Source: an uncultured Collinsella sp. (lineage in GTDB: Bacteria; Actinomycetota; Coriobacteriia; Coriobacteriales; Coriobacteriaceae). Taken from it: a DNA stretch of 16,829 nt. The stretch lies in NCBI GenBank assembly GCA_900754745.1, contig CAAEEB010000082.1, positions 1 to 16,829 of the forward strand, in the 5' to 3' direction. Positions 6,045-14,500 of the stretch are shown in pieces (position 1 is the stretch's first letter; the number at the start of each line of letters is the position of its first letter). The position numbers and the translations under genes are program-made. The notes below the pieces were generated by a model that worked only from the letters and a program-made list of their open reading frames with translations, was not told the DNA's origin and made no database searches.

Positions 6045-6899
6045 ATGGCTGAGCTGTTGAAGGGCGCTCCCGTCGCCTGCGCGTTGACTGAGGAGCTTGC
6101 CGCTCGTTGTGCTGTTTTGCGCGAGCGCGGCATTGTTCCGACGCTGGCCATCGTTCGTGTGGGCGAGCGCGAGGACGACCTATCCTACGAGCGCGGTGCC
6201 CTCAAGCGCTGCGAGAAGGTGGGCATCGAAGCTCGTCGCGTGTTGCTGCCCGCCGATGTCTCGCAAGACGAGCTGATGGCTGCTATCGAGGGCATCAATG
6301 CCGATTCGACTGTTCACGGATGCCTGATGTTTCGTCCGTTGCCCGCTGGGCTTGACGAGGATGCGGTTGCCGCGGCACTCGAGCCCGCCAAGGATGTTGA
6401 CTCCATGACGCCGGCCTCGCTGCTTACCACGCTTTCGGGGCGAGGCGAGGGCTTTGCTCCTTGCACGGCCGAGGCCGTGCTGGCGTTGCTGGACCATTAC
6501 GGCGTTGAGCTGGATGGGGCCAAGGTCGCGGTCGTCGGTCGATCGCTGGTAATTGGGCGTCCCGTTGCCGCCATGCTTACGGCACGCAATGCCACAGTGG
6601 CGACGTGCCATACGCATACGCGCGACTTGGCTGCCGAGTGCCGTTCTGCCGACATTGTTGTTGCCGCGGTTGGACGTGCGTGCACGATTGGCGCGGATGC
6701 GGTTCGCGAGGGCCAGACGATCATCGATGTGGGTATTAACTGGGACGAGGCCGCCGGCAAGCTGGTCGGCGACGTCGATTTTGATGCTGCGGAGCCGGTT
6801 GTTGGCGCAATTACTCCCGTGCCGGGCGGCGTGGGGGCTGTGACCACGGCGATCCTCGCCAAACACGTGATTGAGGCGTCGGAGCGTGCATCGAAATAG
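6045..6899 (+). CDS. folD: FolD-family methylenetetrahydrofolate dehydrogenase, probably lacking cyclohydrolase activity
   Basis: A 284-residue FolD-family protein. It should oxidise 5,10-methylene-THF to methenyl-THF with NAD(P). The substrate domain has SYERGALKRCEKVGI (Y48), MFRPLPAG and KDVDSMTP (D119). The nucleotide domain has VAVVGRSLVIGRPVAAML and the end motif ITPVPGGVGAVTTAIL. Aligned by eye without gaps to E. coli FolD, the cyclohydrolase Lys54 is Ala52 here and Gln98 is Phe96, while Tyr50 and Asp121 are kept. So I expect a dehydrogenase whose cyclohydrolase step is done by FchA. The ATG follows the fchA stop by 2 bp and has AGAGGGG upstream; the two are surely cotranscribed. A longer frame from 5958 overlaps fchA and is rejected. 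Confidence 0.93.
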   Translation: MAELLKGAPVACALTEELAARCAVLRERGIVPTLAIVRVGEREDDLSYERGALKRCEKVGIEARRVLLPADVSQDELMAAIEGINADSTVHGCLMFRPLPAGLDEDAVAAALEPAKDVDSMTPASLLTTLSGRGEGFAPCTAEAVLALLDHYGVELDGAKVAVVGRSLVIGRPVAAMLTARNATVATCHTHTRDLAAECRSADIVVAAVGRACTIGADAVREGQTIIDVGINWDEAAGKLVGDVDFDAAEPVVGAITPVPGGVGAVTTAILAKHVIEASERASK

Positions 6900-6937
6900 G
6901 CGTTTTGGGCTGTATGAAGGGTCAGTTATATACCCAC

Positions 6938-7165
6938 TGTGCAAAAAACGCCAAATATGAGTACTGTTGCCAAGATAGTCACATATATTTTAGGCCATTT
7001 TGGCTCTCTATCGGTATTTATTATCGATAGAGAGTCTATTTTATTGGACTTATGAGGAATTATATCATCAAGCTTTTGAACAAATGTAGATTATCGACAC
7101 CTGCATTCGGTTAAATTGCTGCTACTAAATTGGTGACAGTACTCATATTTGGCATTTTTTGCACA
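6938..7165. mobile_element. MITE-like AT-rich element with 35-bp terminal inverted repeats
   Basis: The arms 6938-6972 and 7131-7165 are inverted copies with 32 of 35 positions matching; the outer 30 bases differ at one position only. The outer end reads TGTGCAAAAAACGCCAAATA. The 158-bp interior is strongly AT-rich in a GC-rich chromosome and has a second perfect hairpin, CTCTCTATCG (7003-7012) with CGATAGAGAG (7024-7033). No transposase fits inside; the only small frame (ATG at 7051, about 20 codons) has no ribosome binding site. It lies between folD and the dipeptidase gene. No target duplication is obvious. Alternatives are a long-stem structured RNA or a transcription-ending palindrome. 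Confidence 0.65.
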
Positions 7166-7264
7166 CGGGGGTCTCGAGGGGGTCGTGGCGACTGTGGTTT
7201 CGCCCTTTTTGCGCCGAAGCGATACACTGTTGCCGTTTGATTTCTTCGCTCAAGGAGGATGCGC

Positions 7265-8788
7265 ATGCCGTGCACAACGATTTTGGTTGGTAAGAACGCG
7301 AGCTACGACGGGTCGACGCTTGTCGCCCGCAACGAGGACTCGTCCAACGGGGTGTTTGAGCCCAAGCGCATGTGCGTGGTGCATCCCGACGAGCAGCCGC
7401 GTGTCTACACGAGTGTCTTGAGCCACCTGACCGTTGAACTGCCCGACAATCCCATGCGCTACACGAGTGTCCCCGACGTTATCCCGGGTCACGGCATCTG
7501 GGCCGAGGCCGGATTCAACGAGCTCAATGTTGGCATGTCCGCAACCGAGACGCTCACCACCAACGAGCGCGTCCGAGGCGCCGATCCGCTCGTGGACTAC
7601 GTGCCCGCCAAGGGCAACGAGGGCGAGGACGGCTATGTTCCGGCGCAGCCCGGCGGTCTGGGTGAGGAGGACATGGTGACCCTGGTGCTGCCGTACGCCA
7701 AGTCTGCCCGCGACGGTGTGCGCATTCTGGGCGAGCTGCTCGAGCGCTACGGTACCTACGAGAACAACGGTATTGCCTTTAGTGACGTTGACGAGATCTG
7801 GTGGCTCGAGACCATCGGCGGCCACCACTGGATCGCCAAGCGCGTGCCCGATGACGCCTATGTGACCATGCCCAACCAGCTGGGTATCGATAGCTTTGAC
7901 CTGGACGACGCCGAGGGCGCCCAGGCCGACCACATGTGCTCCGCCGACCTGCGCTCCTGGATGGCCGAGTGGCATCTGGACCTGACGCTGGGCGTCGAGG
8001 GCGACGGTCCGGCTGCGGTCTTTAACCCGCGCGAGGCCTTTGGCTCGCACAGTGACAGCGACCACGTCTACAACACGCCGCGCGCCTGGTACATGCAGCG
8101 CTGTCTCAACCCCAGCGATGTGTGGGACGGTCCCGACGCCGATTACACGCCCGAGAGCGACGACATCCCCTGGAGCCGCGTGCCCGAGCGCAAGGTGACC
8201 ATCGAGGACATCAAGTACGTGCTTTCGAGCCACTACCAGGGCACGGAGTACGACTGCTACGGCAGCAAGGGTACGCCCGCCACGCGCGGCGCCTATCGTC
8301 CTATCGGCATCAACCGCAACAGCCAGCTCGCCGTGCTGCAGCTGCGCCCCTATGCGCAGCCGGCATATCGCGCCGTGCAGTGGATGGCCTTTGGCTCTAA
8401 CTCGTTTAACGCGCTCGTGCCGCTGTACGCCAACGTCGAGACCATGCCCGAGTACTATGCCGACACGCAGGCTCGCGTGACGTCCGAGAATTTCTATTGG
8501 GCAAATCGCCTGATTGGTGCCTTGGCCGATGTTCGCTTCCATGAGTGCGGTCGCGCGGTCGAGGATTATCAGGAGAAGGTCGGCGGCATGGGCCACAAGC
8601 AGATTCACGACGTCGACGCTGCCGTAGCCGCGCTGCCCGAGGCCGAGGTGCCCGCCGAGCTCGCCCGCGCCAACGAGGACTTTGCCGAGCTCGTGCGCGT
8701 GGAGACCGATGCCCTGTTGGGCAAGGTGCTCTACACCACGAGCTGTGCCATGAAGAATTCCTTCGCGATGAACGACAATGTGAGATAA
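7265..8788 (+). CDS. C69-family dipeptidase
   Basis: A 507-residue Ntn-hydrolase of peptidase family C69 (dipeptidase A type), expected to split dipeptides in the cytoplasm. The N-terminus MPCTTILVGKNASYDGS carries Cys3, the nucleophile expected at the N-terminus after processing, followed by ARNEDS. Further family features are WWLETIGGHHWIAKRVPDD and VTMPNQ near the middle, and a C-terminal part with SNSFNALVPLYANV and RFHECG. I chose the ATG at 7265 because AAGGAGG at 7252-7258 gives a 6-bp spacing and puts Cys at position 3; the ATG at 7259 touches the ribosome binding site. No signal peptide. It is transcribed alone, just after the MITE-like element and with a terminator downstream. Confidence 0.93.
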   Translation: MPCTTILVGKNASYDGSTLVARNEDSSNGVFEPKRMCVVHPDEQPRVYTSVLSHLTVELPDNPMRYTSVPDVIPGHGIWAEAGFNELNVGMSATETLTTNERVRGADPLVDYVPAKGNEGEDGYVPAQPGGLGEEDMVTLVLPYAKSARDGVRILGELLERYGTYENNGIAFSDVDEIWWLETIGGHHWIAKRVPDDAYVTMPNQLGIDSFDLDDAEGAQADHMCSADLRSWMAEWHLDLTLGVEGDGPAAVFNPREAFGSHSDSDHVYNTPRAWYMQRCLNPSDVWDGPDADYTPESDDIPWSRVPERKVTIEDIKYVLSSHYQGTEYDCYGSKGTPATRGAYRPIGINRNSQLAVLQLRPYAQPAYRAVQWMAFGSNSFNALVPLYANVETMPEYYADTQARVTSENFYWANRLIGALADVRFHECGRAVEDYQEKVGGMGHKQIHDVDAAVAALPEAEVPAELARANEDFAELVRVETDALLGKVLYTTSCAMKNSFAMNDNVR

Positions 8789-8808
8789 AGAGAACCTTGC
8801 AACGAGCG

Positions 8809-8850
8809 AGCGGGGCAAACGCCATCAAAGGCTTTGCCCCGCTTGATTCC
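8809..8850 (+). terminator. probable terminator after the dipeptidase gene
   Basis: AGCGGGGCAAA (8809-8819) pairs perfectly with TTTGCCCCGCT (8833-8843) across a 13-nt loop. The tail TGATTCCTTT is only moderately T-rich, so efficiency is uncertain. Confidence 0.65.
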
Positions 8851-8871
8851 TTTCTGGGCGGTAAAACGATT

Positions 8872-8901
8872 TTGTGTCGTTCGCCCAATCTTGGGTACAA
8901 G
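8872..8901 (+). promoter_or_regulatory. possible promoter of the phasin-ABC1 operon
   Basis: TTGTGT (8872-8877) and TACAAG (8896-8901) are separated by 18 bp. The match is moderate (three and four of six consensus bases), but it lies between a terminator and a gene start where a promoter is needed. Confidence 0.35.
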
Positions 8902-8936
8902 AAGGCCAATGCAGTTGTTTGTGATTGGAGACAACC

Positions 8937-9353
8937 ATGGTTATGAAACTCGATCAGCTTGTTAACGGCGCCATCAACGTGGGCTTTGGCGCTGCCGCCG
9001 TTGCTGTCGAAGGCGGCAAGAAGGTCCTCGACGACCTTAACACCAAGGGCGAGCAGGTCCGCAAGGACACCGCCACCCCCGATATCGCCCGCAGCGTGTC
9101 CGACATGTTCGAGCAGGCCGGCGGTACCATCTCCGATCTGACCGAGCGCTTGGGCATGCAGGGCGAGACCGCGGCCCAGCGCGTGCTCGACGAGCTCATC
9201 CTTGCCCGCGTCCGCGTCATGACCGCCCCCGAGCGCACGGCCTTCCTGGCCCATGTGCGCGACATCGTCGATTCGGTCGAGGACAACGTGACCTCGGTGC
9301 CCGTCGAGTCTGTTGAGCCCGACGACGCAGAGGACGCCGAAGAGGCCGAGTAG
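8937..9353 (+). CDS. phasin-like small coiled protein
   Basis: A 138-residue protein, mainly helical, with the look of the phasin / polyhydroxyalkanoate-regulator PhaF-PhaI-like group: a small N-terminal amphipathic segment (KLDQLVNGAINVGFGAAAVAV), Lys/Glu-rich helices and a strongly acidic tail (about 117-138). The ATG at 8937 has GGAG six bases upstream; an in-frame TTG at 8925 lies before that site and is unlikely. It precedes an ABC1-family kinase by only 8 bp, so both are in one operon. Nothing else in the window points to polymer granules, so a role with the kinase at the membrane is at least as likely as a granule role. Confidence 0.75.
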   Translation: MVMKLDQLVNGAINVGFGAAAVAVEGGKKVLDDLNTKGEQVRKDTATPDIARSVSDMFEQAGGTISDLTERLGMQGETAAQRVLDELILARVRVMTAPERTAFLAHVRDIVDSVEDNVTSVPVESVEPDDAEDAEEAE

Positions 9354-9361
9354 CAGCGCAG

Positions 9362-11125
9362 ATGGCAGATTCCACCACCGATTACAACAATCTAGATCCC
9401 TTGGGTGACGAGACGGCGGTTGTCGACGAGGTCGATGCCGCCGTCTCGGGCGCTCGCAAGAAGCCGCGCGCTGTCGATATGGTCCCCGAGGAGCCCGACG
9501 CGATGGCGCCGGACGAGGAATACCAGCTCACACCGGCAGGTCGCCGCGAACGCATCGGTCAGATTGTTCGCCTGATTAAAAAGTACCGCGTATGGGATAA
9601 CCTCACGCCGGTTCGCCTGCGCCGCCTGCTCGAAGAGCTCGGCCCCATGTTCGTCAAGATGGGGCAGATTCTGGCTAACCGCTCCGAGATTTTGCCGCAG
9701 CGGTTTTGCGACGAGCTCCGTCGCCTGCGCTCCGACGTAGAACCGGTGCCGTATGAGGTAGTGCTCCGCTGTCTGGAAGAGGAATACGGCCAGCGCTTGG
9801 GGCAGATGTTCGACGCGATCGACCCCAACCCGCTCGGAAGCGCGTCGCTCGCGCAGGTACACCGCGCCCGCCTGGTGACGGGCGAGGACGTGGCCGTTAA
9901 GGTGCAGCGCCCCGGTGCGCAGCAGGTGATGGCTCAGGACATCGACATCATTCGCTCGGTGGTGCGTATCGTTTCCAAGTTCGTCAACACCGACCAGTTT
10001 GTTGACCTGCACGGCGTGGTCGAAGAGCTGTGGACCTCGTTTCGCGAGGAGACCAACTTTTTAGCCGAGGCCAAAAACCTCAACGATTTCTATGACTTCC
10101 ACAAAAGCGTGCACGGCGTGTCGTGTCCCAAATCCTACTTGGATCTTTGCACCGAACACGTGGTGGTCATGGACTACATTGACGGCATCTCGATTGCCGA
10201 TCCCGAGCGCCTGGTGGCCGAGGGCTATGACCTGGAAAAGATTGGCTCGGCGATTGTCGAGGACTATTCGACGCAGGTGCTCGACGACGGCTTTTTCCAT
10301 GCCGACCCGCATGCGGGAAACATCATCCTCAAAGATGGCATCGTTTACTTTATTGACCTGGGCATGGTCGGGCGCATGTCGAGCCACGACCGCGGTATCG
10401 TCAAGGACATGATTTTCGCCGTGGCCGAGGGCGACGTGCCCAAGCTCAAGGATTCGCTTATGCGCTTTGCCGTGACGCGCGGCGACTCGGCCGAGCTCGA
10501 CCATTCGGCCTTTTTGTCCGATTTGGACTTTATCGTTGCCGACTTTGCGGGCCTCGATCTTAAGGACCTGGATATCGGCGAGTTTTTGACCTCGCTGGTG
10601 AACCTGGCGCGCAAGAACGACGTTGAGCTGCCGAGCGTGGTGACGATGTTCGCGCGCGGCATGGTGACGCTCGAGGGCCTGCTGACCGAGTACATGCCCA
10701 ACGTCAACATGATCCAGATCATCCAGACGCATATTAAAAACGAGAAGAGCACCTATGCCCGCGTGCGCGAGATGGGTCGCGACTTTGCGGCGAGCAGCTA
10801 CCGCGCGGCTAAGGGCTCGCTCGAGGCGGCAGAGTACCTGGGCTTGGCGTCGCGCATGCTCACGCGCGGCCAGCTTAAGGTGAACACGCAGATCATGAGC
10901 AGCGATAAGGCGCTGCGACAGCTGGGTGGAATTATCGACCGCATGTCGATGGCAATTGTGATTGCCGGTCTGTTTATCGGTTCGTCGGTGGTGTACTACG
11001 CGCGCATCGAGCCGGTTGTGTTCGGTATCCCAGTCATTGGCTTTATGGGCTACGTGAGTGCGCTGGTGCTGGCGCTGATGCTGGGCCGCGAGATCTGGCG
11101 CAACAGCCACGGCGGCAAGCACTAG
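9362..11125 (+). CDS. ABC1/UbiB-family atypical kinase, membrane-anchored
   Basis: A 587-residue ADCK/UbiB-type protein-kinase-like ATPase. Family motifs in order: KxGQ (VKMGQILANRSEILP, about 98-112), the Ala/Ser nucleotide loop (SASLAQVHRA, about 160-169), the ATP-binding Lys in VAVKVQRP (about 181), EETNFLAEA (about 230-238), the catalytic-loop variant HADPHAGNII (about 313-322) and the metal-binding DLG in IDLGMVG (about 331-337). The C-terminus has two predicted membrane helices, about 529-546 and 552-575. An acidic tail-like N-terminus (first 60 residues) is unusual. The family is tied to ubiquinone synthesis in Proteobacteria and to lipid homeostasis elsewhere; in this anaerobic-type gene set a lipid role is more plausible. 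It follows the phasin-like gene by 8 bp. Confidence 0.93.
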   Translation: MADSTTDYNNLDPLGDETAVVDEVDAAVSGARKKPRAVDMVPEEPDAMAPDEEYQLTPAGRRERIGQIVRLIKKYRVWDNLTPVRLRRLLEELGPMFVKMGQILANRSEILPQRFCDELRRLRSDVEPVPYEVVLRCLEEEYGQRLGQMFDAIDPNPLGSASLAQVHRARLVTGEDVAVKVQRPGAQQVMAQDIDIIRSVVRIVSKFVNTDQFVDLHGVVEELWTSFREETNFLAEAKNLNDFYDFHKSVHGVSCPKSYLDLCTEHVVVMDYIDGISIADPERLVAEGYDLEKIGSAIVEDYSTQVLDDGFFHADPHAGNIILKDGIVYFIDLGMVGRMSSHDRGIVKDMIFAVAEGDVPKLKDSLMRFAVTRGDSAELDHSAFLSDLDFIVADFAGLDLKDLDIGEFLTSLVNLARKNDVELPSVVTMFARGMVTLEGLLTEYMPNVNMIQIIQTHIKNEKSTYARVREMGRDFAASSYRAAKGSLEAAEYLGLASRMLTRGQLKVNTQIMSSDKALRQLGGIIDRMSMAIVIAGLFIGSSVVYYARIEPVVFGIPVIGFMGYVSALVLALMLGREIWRNSHGGKH

Positions 11126-11176
11126 AGGCTGCGACCGTCCCCGCTTTTTCCTATCGCAAACAATAGCTTTTACCTT

Positions 11177-11204
11177 GGGCTTCGCCTGCGTGCGAGGCTC
11201 TTTT
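11177..11204 (+). terminator. intrinsic terminator of the ABC1 kinase operon
   Basis: GGGCTTCGC (11177-11185) pairs with GCGAGGCTC (11192-11200) over 9 bp including two G-U pairs, with a 6-nt loop, followed by TTTT. The last T residues overlap the -35 of the next promoter. Confidence 0.65.
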
Positions 11205-11231
11205 GCGTGATACCATATCGACGGTTTTAAT
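11203..11231 (+). promoter_or_regulatory. predicted sigma-70-type promoter of the riboswitch operon
   Basis: TTGCGT (11203-11208, four of six consensus bases) and TTTAAT (11226-11231, five of six) are separated by exactly 17 bp. Transcription would start near 11238, directly before the riboswitch P1 stem at 11241, which supports the assignment. Confidence 0.65.
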
Positions 11232-11240
11232 CGATGGCCT

Positions 11241-11413
11241 AGATGGTGGTGCGGAGACGCACGAATGCGCGGTTTTCCTGTGCGTTTGGGAGAATCGGGG
11301 TGCAAGTCCCCGGCTGTACCAGTAACCGTAATTCCTCTTGGCTTGGGATGCTCGCGTCGCAGATCGGACGACGTGCCCGAGTCGTTAAGGTTAAGTCGGA
11401 TCGCCTCCCATCT
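11241..11413 (+). ncRNA. cobalamin riboswitch
   Basis: The aptamer core matches the cobalamin class: GGGAGAATCGGGGTGCAAGT, then CCCCGGCTGT and CAGTAACCGTAA (about 11287-11333), which correspond to the conserved central junction of B12 riboswitches. AGATGG (11241-11246) and CCATCT (11408-11413) can form the closing P1 stem around a 173-nt element. Binding of a corrinoid is expected to reduce expression of the downstream gene. Downstream, a hairpin at 11414-11447 directly abuts P1 and has no T-run. The CCTCC at 11404-11408 could pair with the GGAGG near 11457, so control may be translational; the mechanism is uncertain. Confidence 0.92.
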
Positions 11414-11556
11414 TGCATACGGCTGCGGCTTTTGCCGCCGGTGTGCATAGGGCTCTGGAGGGAAGGGGGACCCCGATGGGGGAACTCGAGCGCAACATGC
11501 GCGATGACGTGGGGCAGCCTCAAGGCAACGCTCCAAGTACAGACAGTAGGAGACAA

Positions 11557-14500
11557 ATGGATATGTTTGAGGGCGAGCGCGAGCGTGCCTCGTTGCATCG
11601 CCGTGGCGCGATTGCACGCGGTGTAGCCAAGCGCGGCCTGGTGGCATTCCTGGCCTTCGCGATGGCTTTCAGCACCACGCCGGCTCAGCTGTGGGCCGAG
11701 GGCGCCGAGGGCATTGCCGAGGCTGTGGCTCAGGCTGCGACGCCGGGCGAGGACGCAGCACTTGCGGGCGGTACCGCTGAGCAGAGTGGCGCCGAGGTTT
11801 CGGATTCCGTGGGCGCGCCTGCAGCTAGTGCCGCCACAACAGAGGCAGCAACTGGCGACGAAGGCTCGACGACGGGGGAGAGCCCTGCCGCGAGCGAGCA
11901 GTCTTCGACGGTATCCGCTGGCCAAGCAGGATCTGCCGCCGCGGCTGCCGTTCAGGCAGAGAACCCGACAGAAACCGGCGATGTCGCCAAGAAGCAGGTC
12001 GAGGTCTCGTTCTCGATCATCGGCACCGATGCCGACGGCAGGGCTCAGACCTGGGTGGCACCTACGCAGCTTAAGCTCGACGAGGGCTCGACGGCTGCGG
12101 ATGCCTTCGTTAAGCTGCAGCAGAAGACGGGCTTTAAAGCGGATTACGAACCGAACACGGCATACGGCTTCTACCTCAAAAGCATTACGTCCCCGACAGA
12201 TGGCCGCACGCTTGCCTACGATCCGACGACTTGTGCCTTCTGGCAGCTGTTCGTCGACGGCGCGTCTTCCTCGGTTGGCGCGAGCAGCGTTAAGCTCACC
12301 CAGGGGCAGAAGATTGAGTTTGCCTATACGGCTGGTAGCGCGTCCCCTGTCGTTAAGGACCAGGTTGCCGCAAATGTGACCGTCATTGGTCGCGATGCCC
12401 AGGGCAAGACTCAGACTTGGGTCGATAACGCGCAGTATGTGGTGACGTCCGGCTCGAGCGCGCTTGATCTTACGAAGGTCGCGCTCGAGGCGAATGGCAT
12501 CGACGCCGTTGCTGCGGGCTCCTTCATTCTGAGCCTTAAGTACAACGGCGTTGAGCTGGGTACGCCGTTCGATTATTCGACCTATTGGCAGCTGTTCATC
12601 AACGGCAAGTCGAGCGACTATACGGCAGACAATGTCACCATCCATGCCGGCGATACCGTCACGTGGTTCTACGGTGGCTGGGGCGACCAGCTGCCCTCCG
12701 ATTCTGTCCATGCTTCTGTTCAGGTCCTCGGTAAGGACAAGGATGGCAAGCAGCAGGTTTGGGCTTCGACGGGCCAGACGAGTCTCAAGGCGGGTTCTAC
12801 TGCCAAGGATCTCCTTGAGCAGACCAGCCTTACTCTCGATGCTGGCGAATCGTCTTGGGGCTGGTTCCTCAACGGCATTACTTCGCCGTTCGATGGTAAG
12901 TCCTATGGGTATGATCCTGCGACCAATAGCTATTGGCGCTTCTATGTAAATGGCAAGTTCGCCGACGTTGGCGCCGGTAGCTACGAGCTCGGCGAGGGCG
13001 ACGCCATTACCTTTATGTATGCTGGCGACAGCGATGCCCTTCCTGGTCAGGTGCTTGGATCCGCCGATATTATCGGCCCCGATGTCAACGGGAATGATAC
13101 GCGTTGGGGCACGGCGAGTAACGTTTCTCTGCCCGAAGGCTCCACGGCCCAGAACCTTATTGAGGCAGTTCTGAAGGCCAAGGGCGTTGCGTACAACGGC
13201 TCCCAGAGTGGTGAGTACTGGTTCCTTAATTCCATTACTTCGCCGTTCGATCACAAGCCATATGGCTGGGATGCTGCGACCAATAAATATTGGCATCTGT
13301 ATATCAACGGAGAGCCCTCATCTCTCTGCGCCAACCAGGTCACGCTCAAGAGCGACGACAAGGTTACGTTTGCCTACACCACCGATAATTCGCCCATGCC
13401 CGATCCCGACAAGATTGTCGTGGACCCGAGCGCGACGACTCCTGATTGGGATGCCGAGTGGGCAGGTTACGGCAACAGCGGCAACGGTTCGACCGTAACG
13501 GATGCCAAGACGCCTGCGCAGGCCGCCGGACTTAAGTGGGCCTTCGATTGGAAGGCCGAGTCTGGTCGGCAGCATGCCAACTGCAGCGAACCTGTCATCG
13601 CTAACGGCTTTGTCTACATCGCGACCGAGAACGAGCTCATTAAGATCGATTCGTCCACGGGCAAAAAGGTTGCCTCTGCGCCGCTTGCCTCTAAGGTGAG
13701 CTATACCTCTCGTCCGATCTATACCAATGGCCTTCTCATCGTTCCGCTCAACGGCGGTGCGGTCCAGGCGATTACTGCGGACAAACTGATCTGCAAGTGG
13801 CTGACGCCTGGTTTGACGGACTTGACGCAGAGCTCCTGCACCGTCGTTTCGGACGGCGAGTACGTCTATGTAGGCTCGGTCGATATTTCGTATGACGAGA
13901 ATTACAACGCGACCTACGGCAACGGCTCCTTTGTGCGCATTAAGATTGCCACGGGCGAAGTTTCTTGGCAGAACATCGACCCTGCCGAGGGCTATTACTG
14001 GACTGGTGCGGCTTTGACGGATAAGTATGCCATCGTTCCTACGAGCGCGGGTACGCTTAAGTGCATTGATAAGACGACGGGCGATGTCGTTTCGACCATG
14101 AAGCTCGGCGCTGTCGCAAATGCCGATTGCATTGCCGATCCGACCAATGGTTCGACCTTCTATCAGATGACGCACGACGGAAAGCTCCATGTGATTTCGC
14201 TTTCGGCGAAGGGCGTGCTGAGTGAGCAGAAGACGGTTGATCTGGGCCTCACAAATAACATGAGCGCCCCGGCGGTGTCTGGTGACAATCTGATTGTCGG
14301 CGGACAGACGGCTACTGGCTCTGCTCTGGTTCTCTATAACCTGAAGACTGGCAAAACCACGATGGTCGCTGCTGCCGACGGCAAGGCGCTGCCGGCTGGT
14401 TTCAACGGTATTGCTGCTACTCCGCTGGTGAGTGTTCAGGGCGGCAAGACCTATGTGTATTTCACCGTTAACAGCGCGGATAGCAAGGATTACGTCAACT

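Noticed and set aside
7250..8818. Minus-strand open frame of 522 codons
   Set aside because: Antisense shadow of the C69 dipeptidase created by GC-rich third positions.
10061..11647. Minus-strand open frame of 528 codons
   Set aside because: Crosses the ABC1 kinase end, terminator, promoter and riboswitch on the opposite strand; no recognisable domain.
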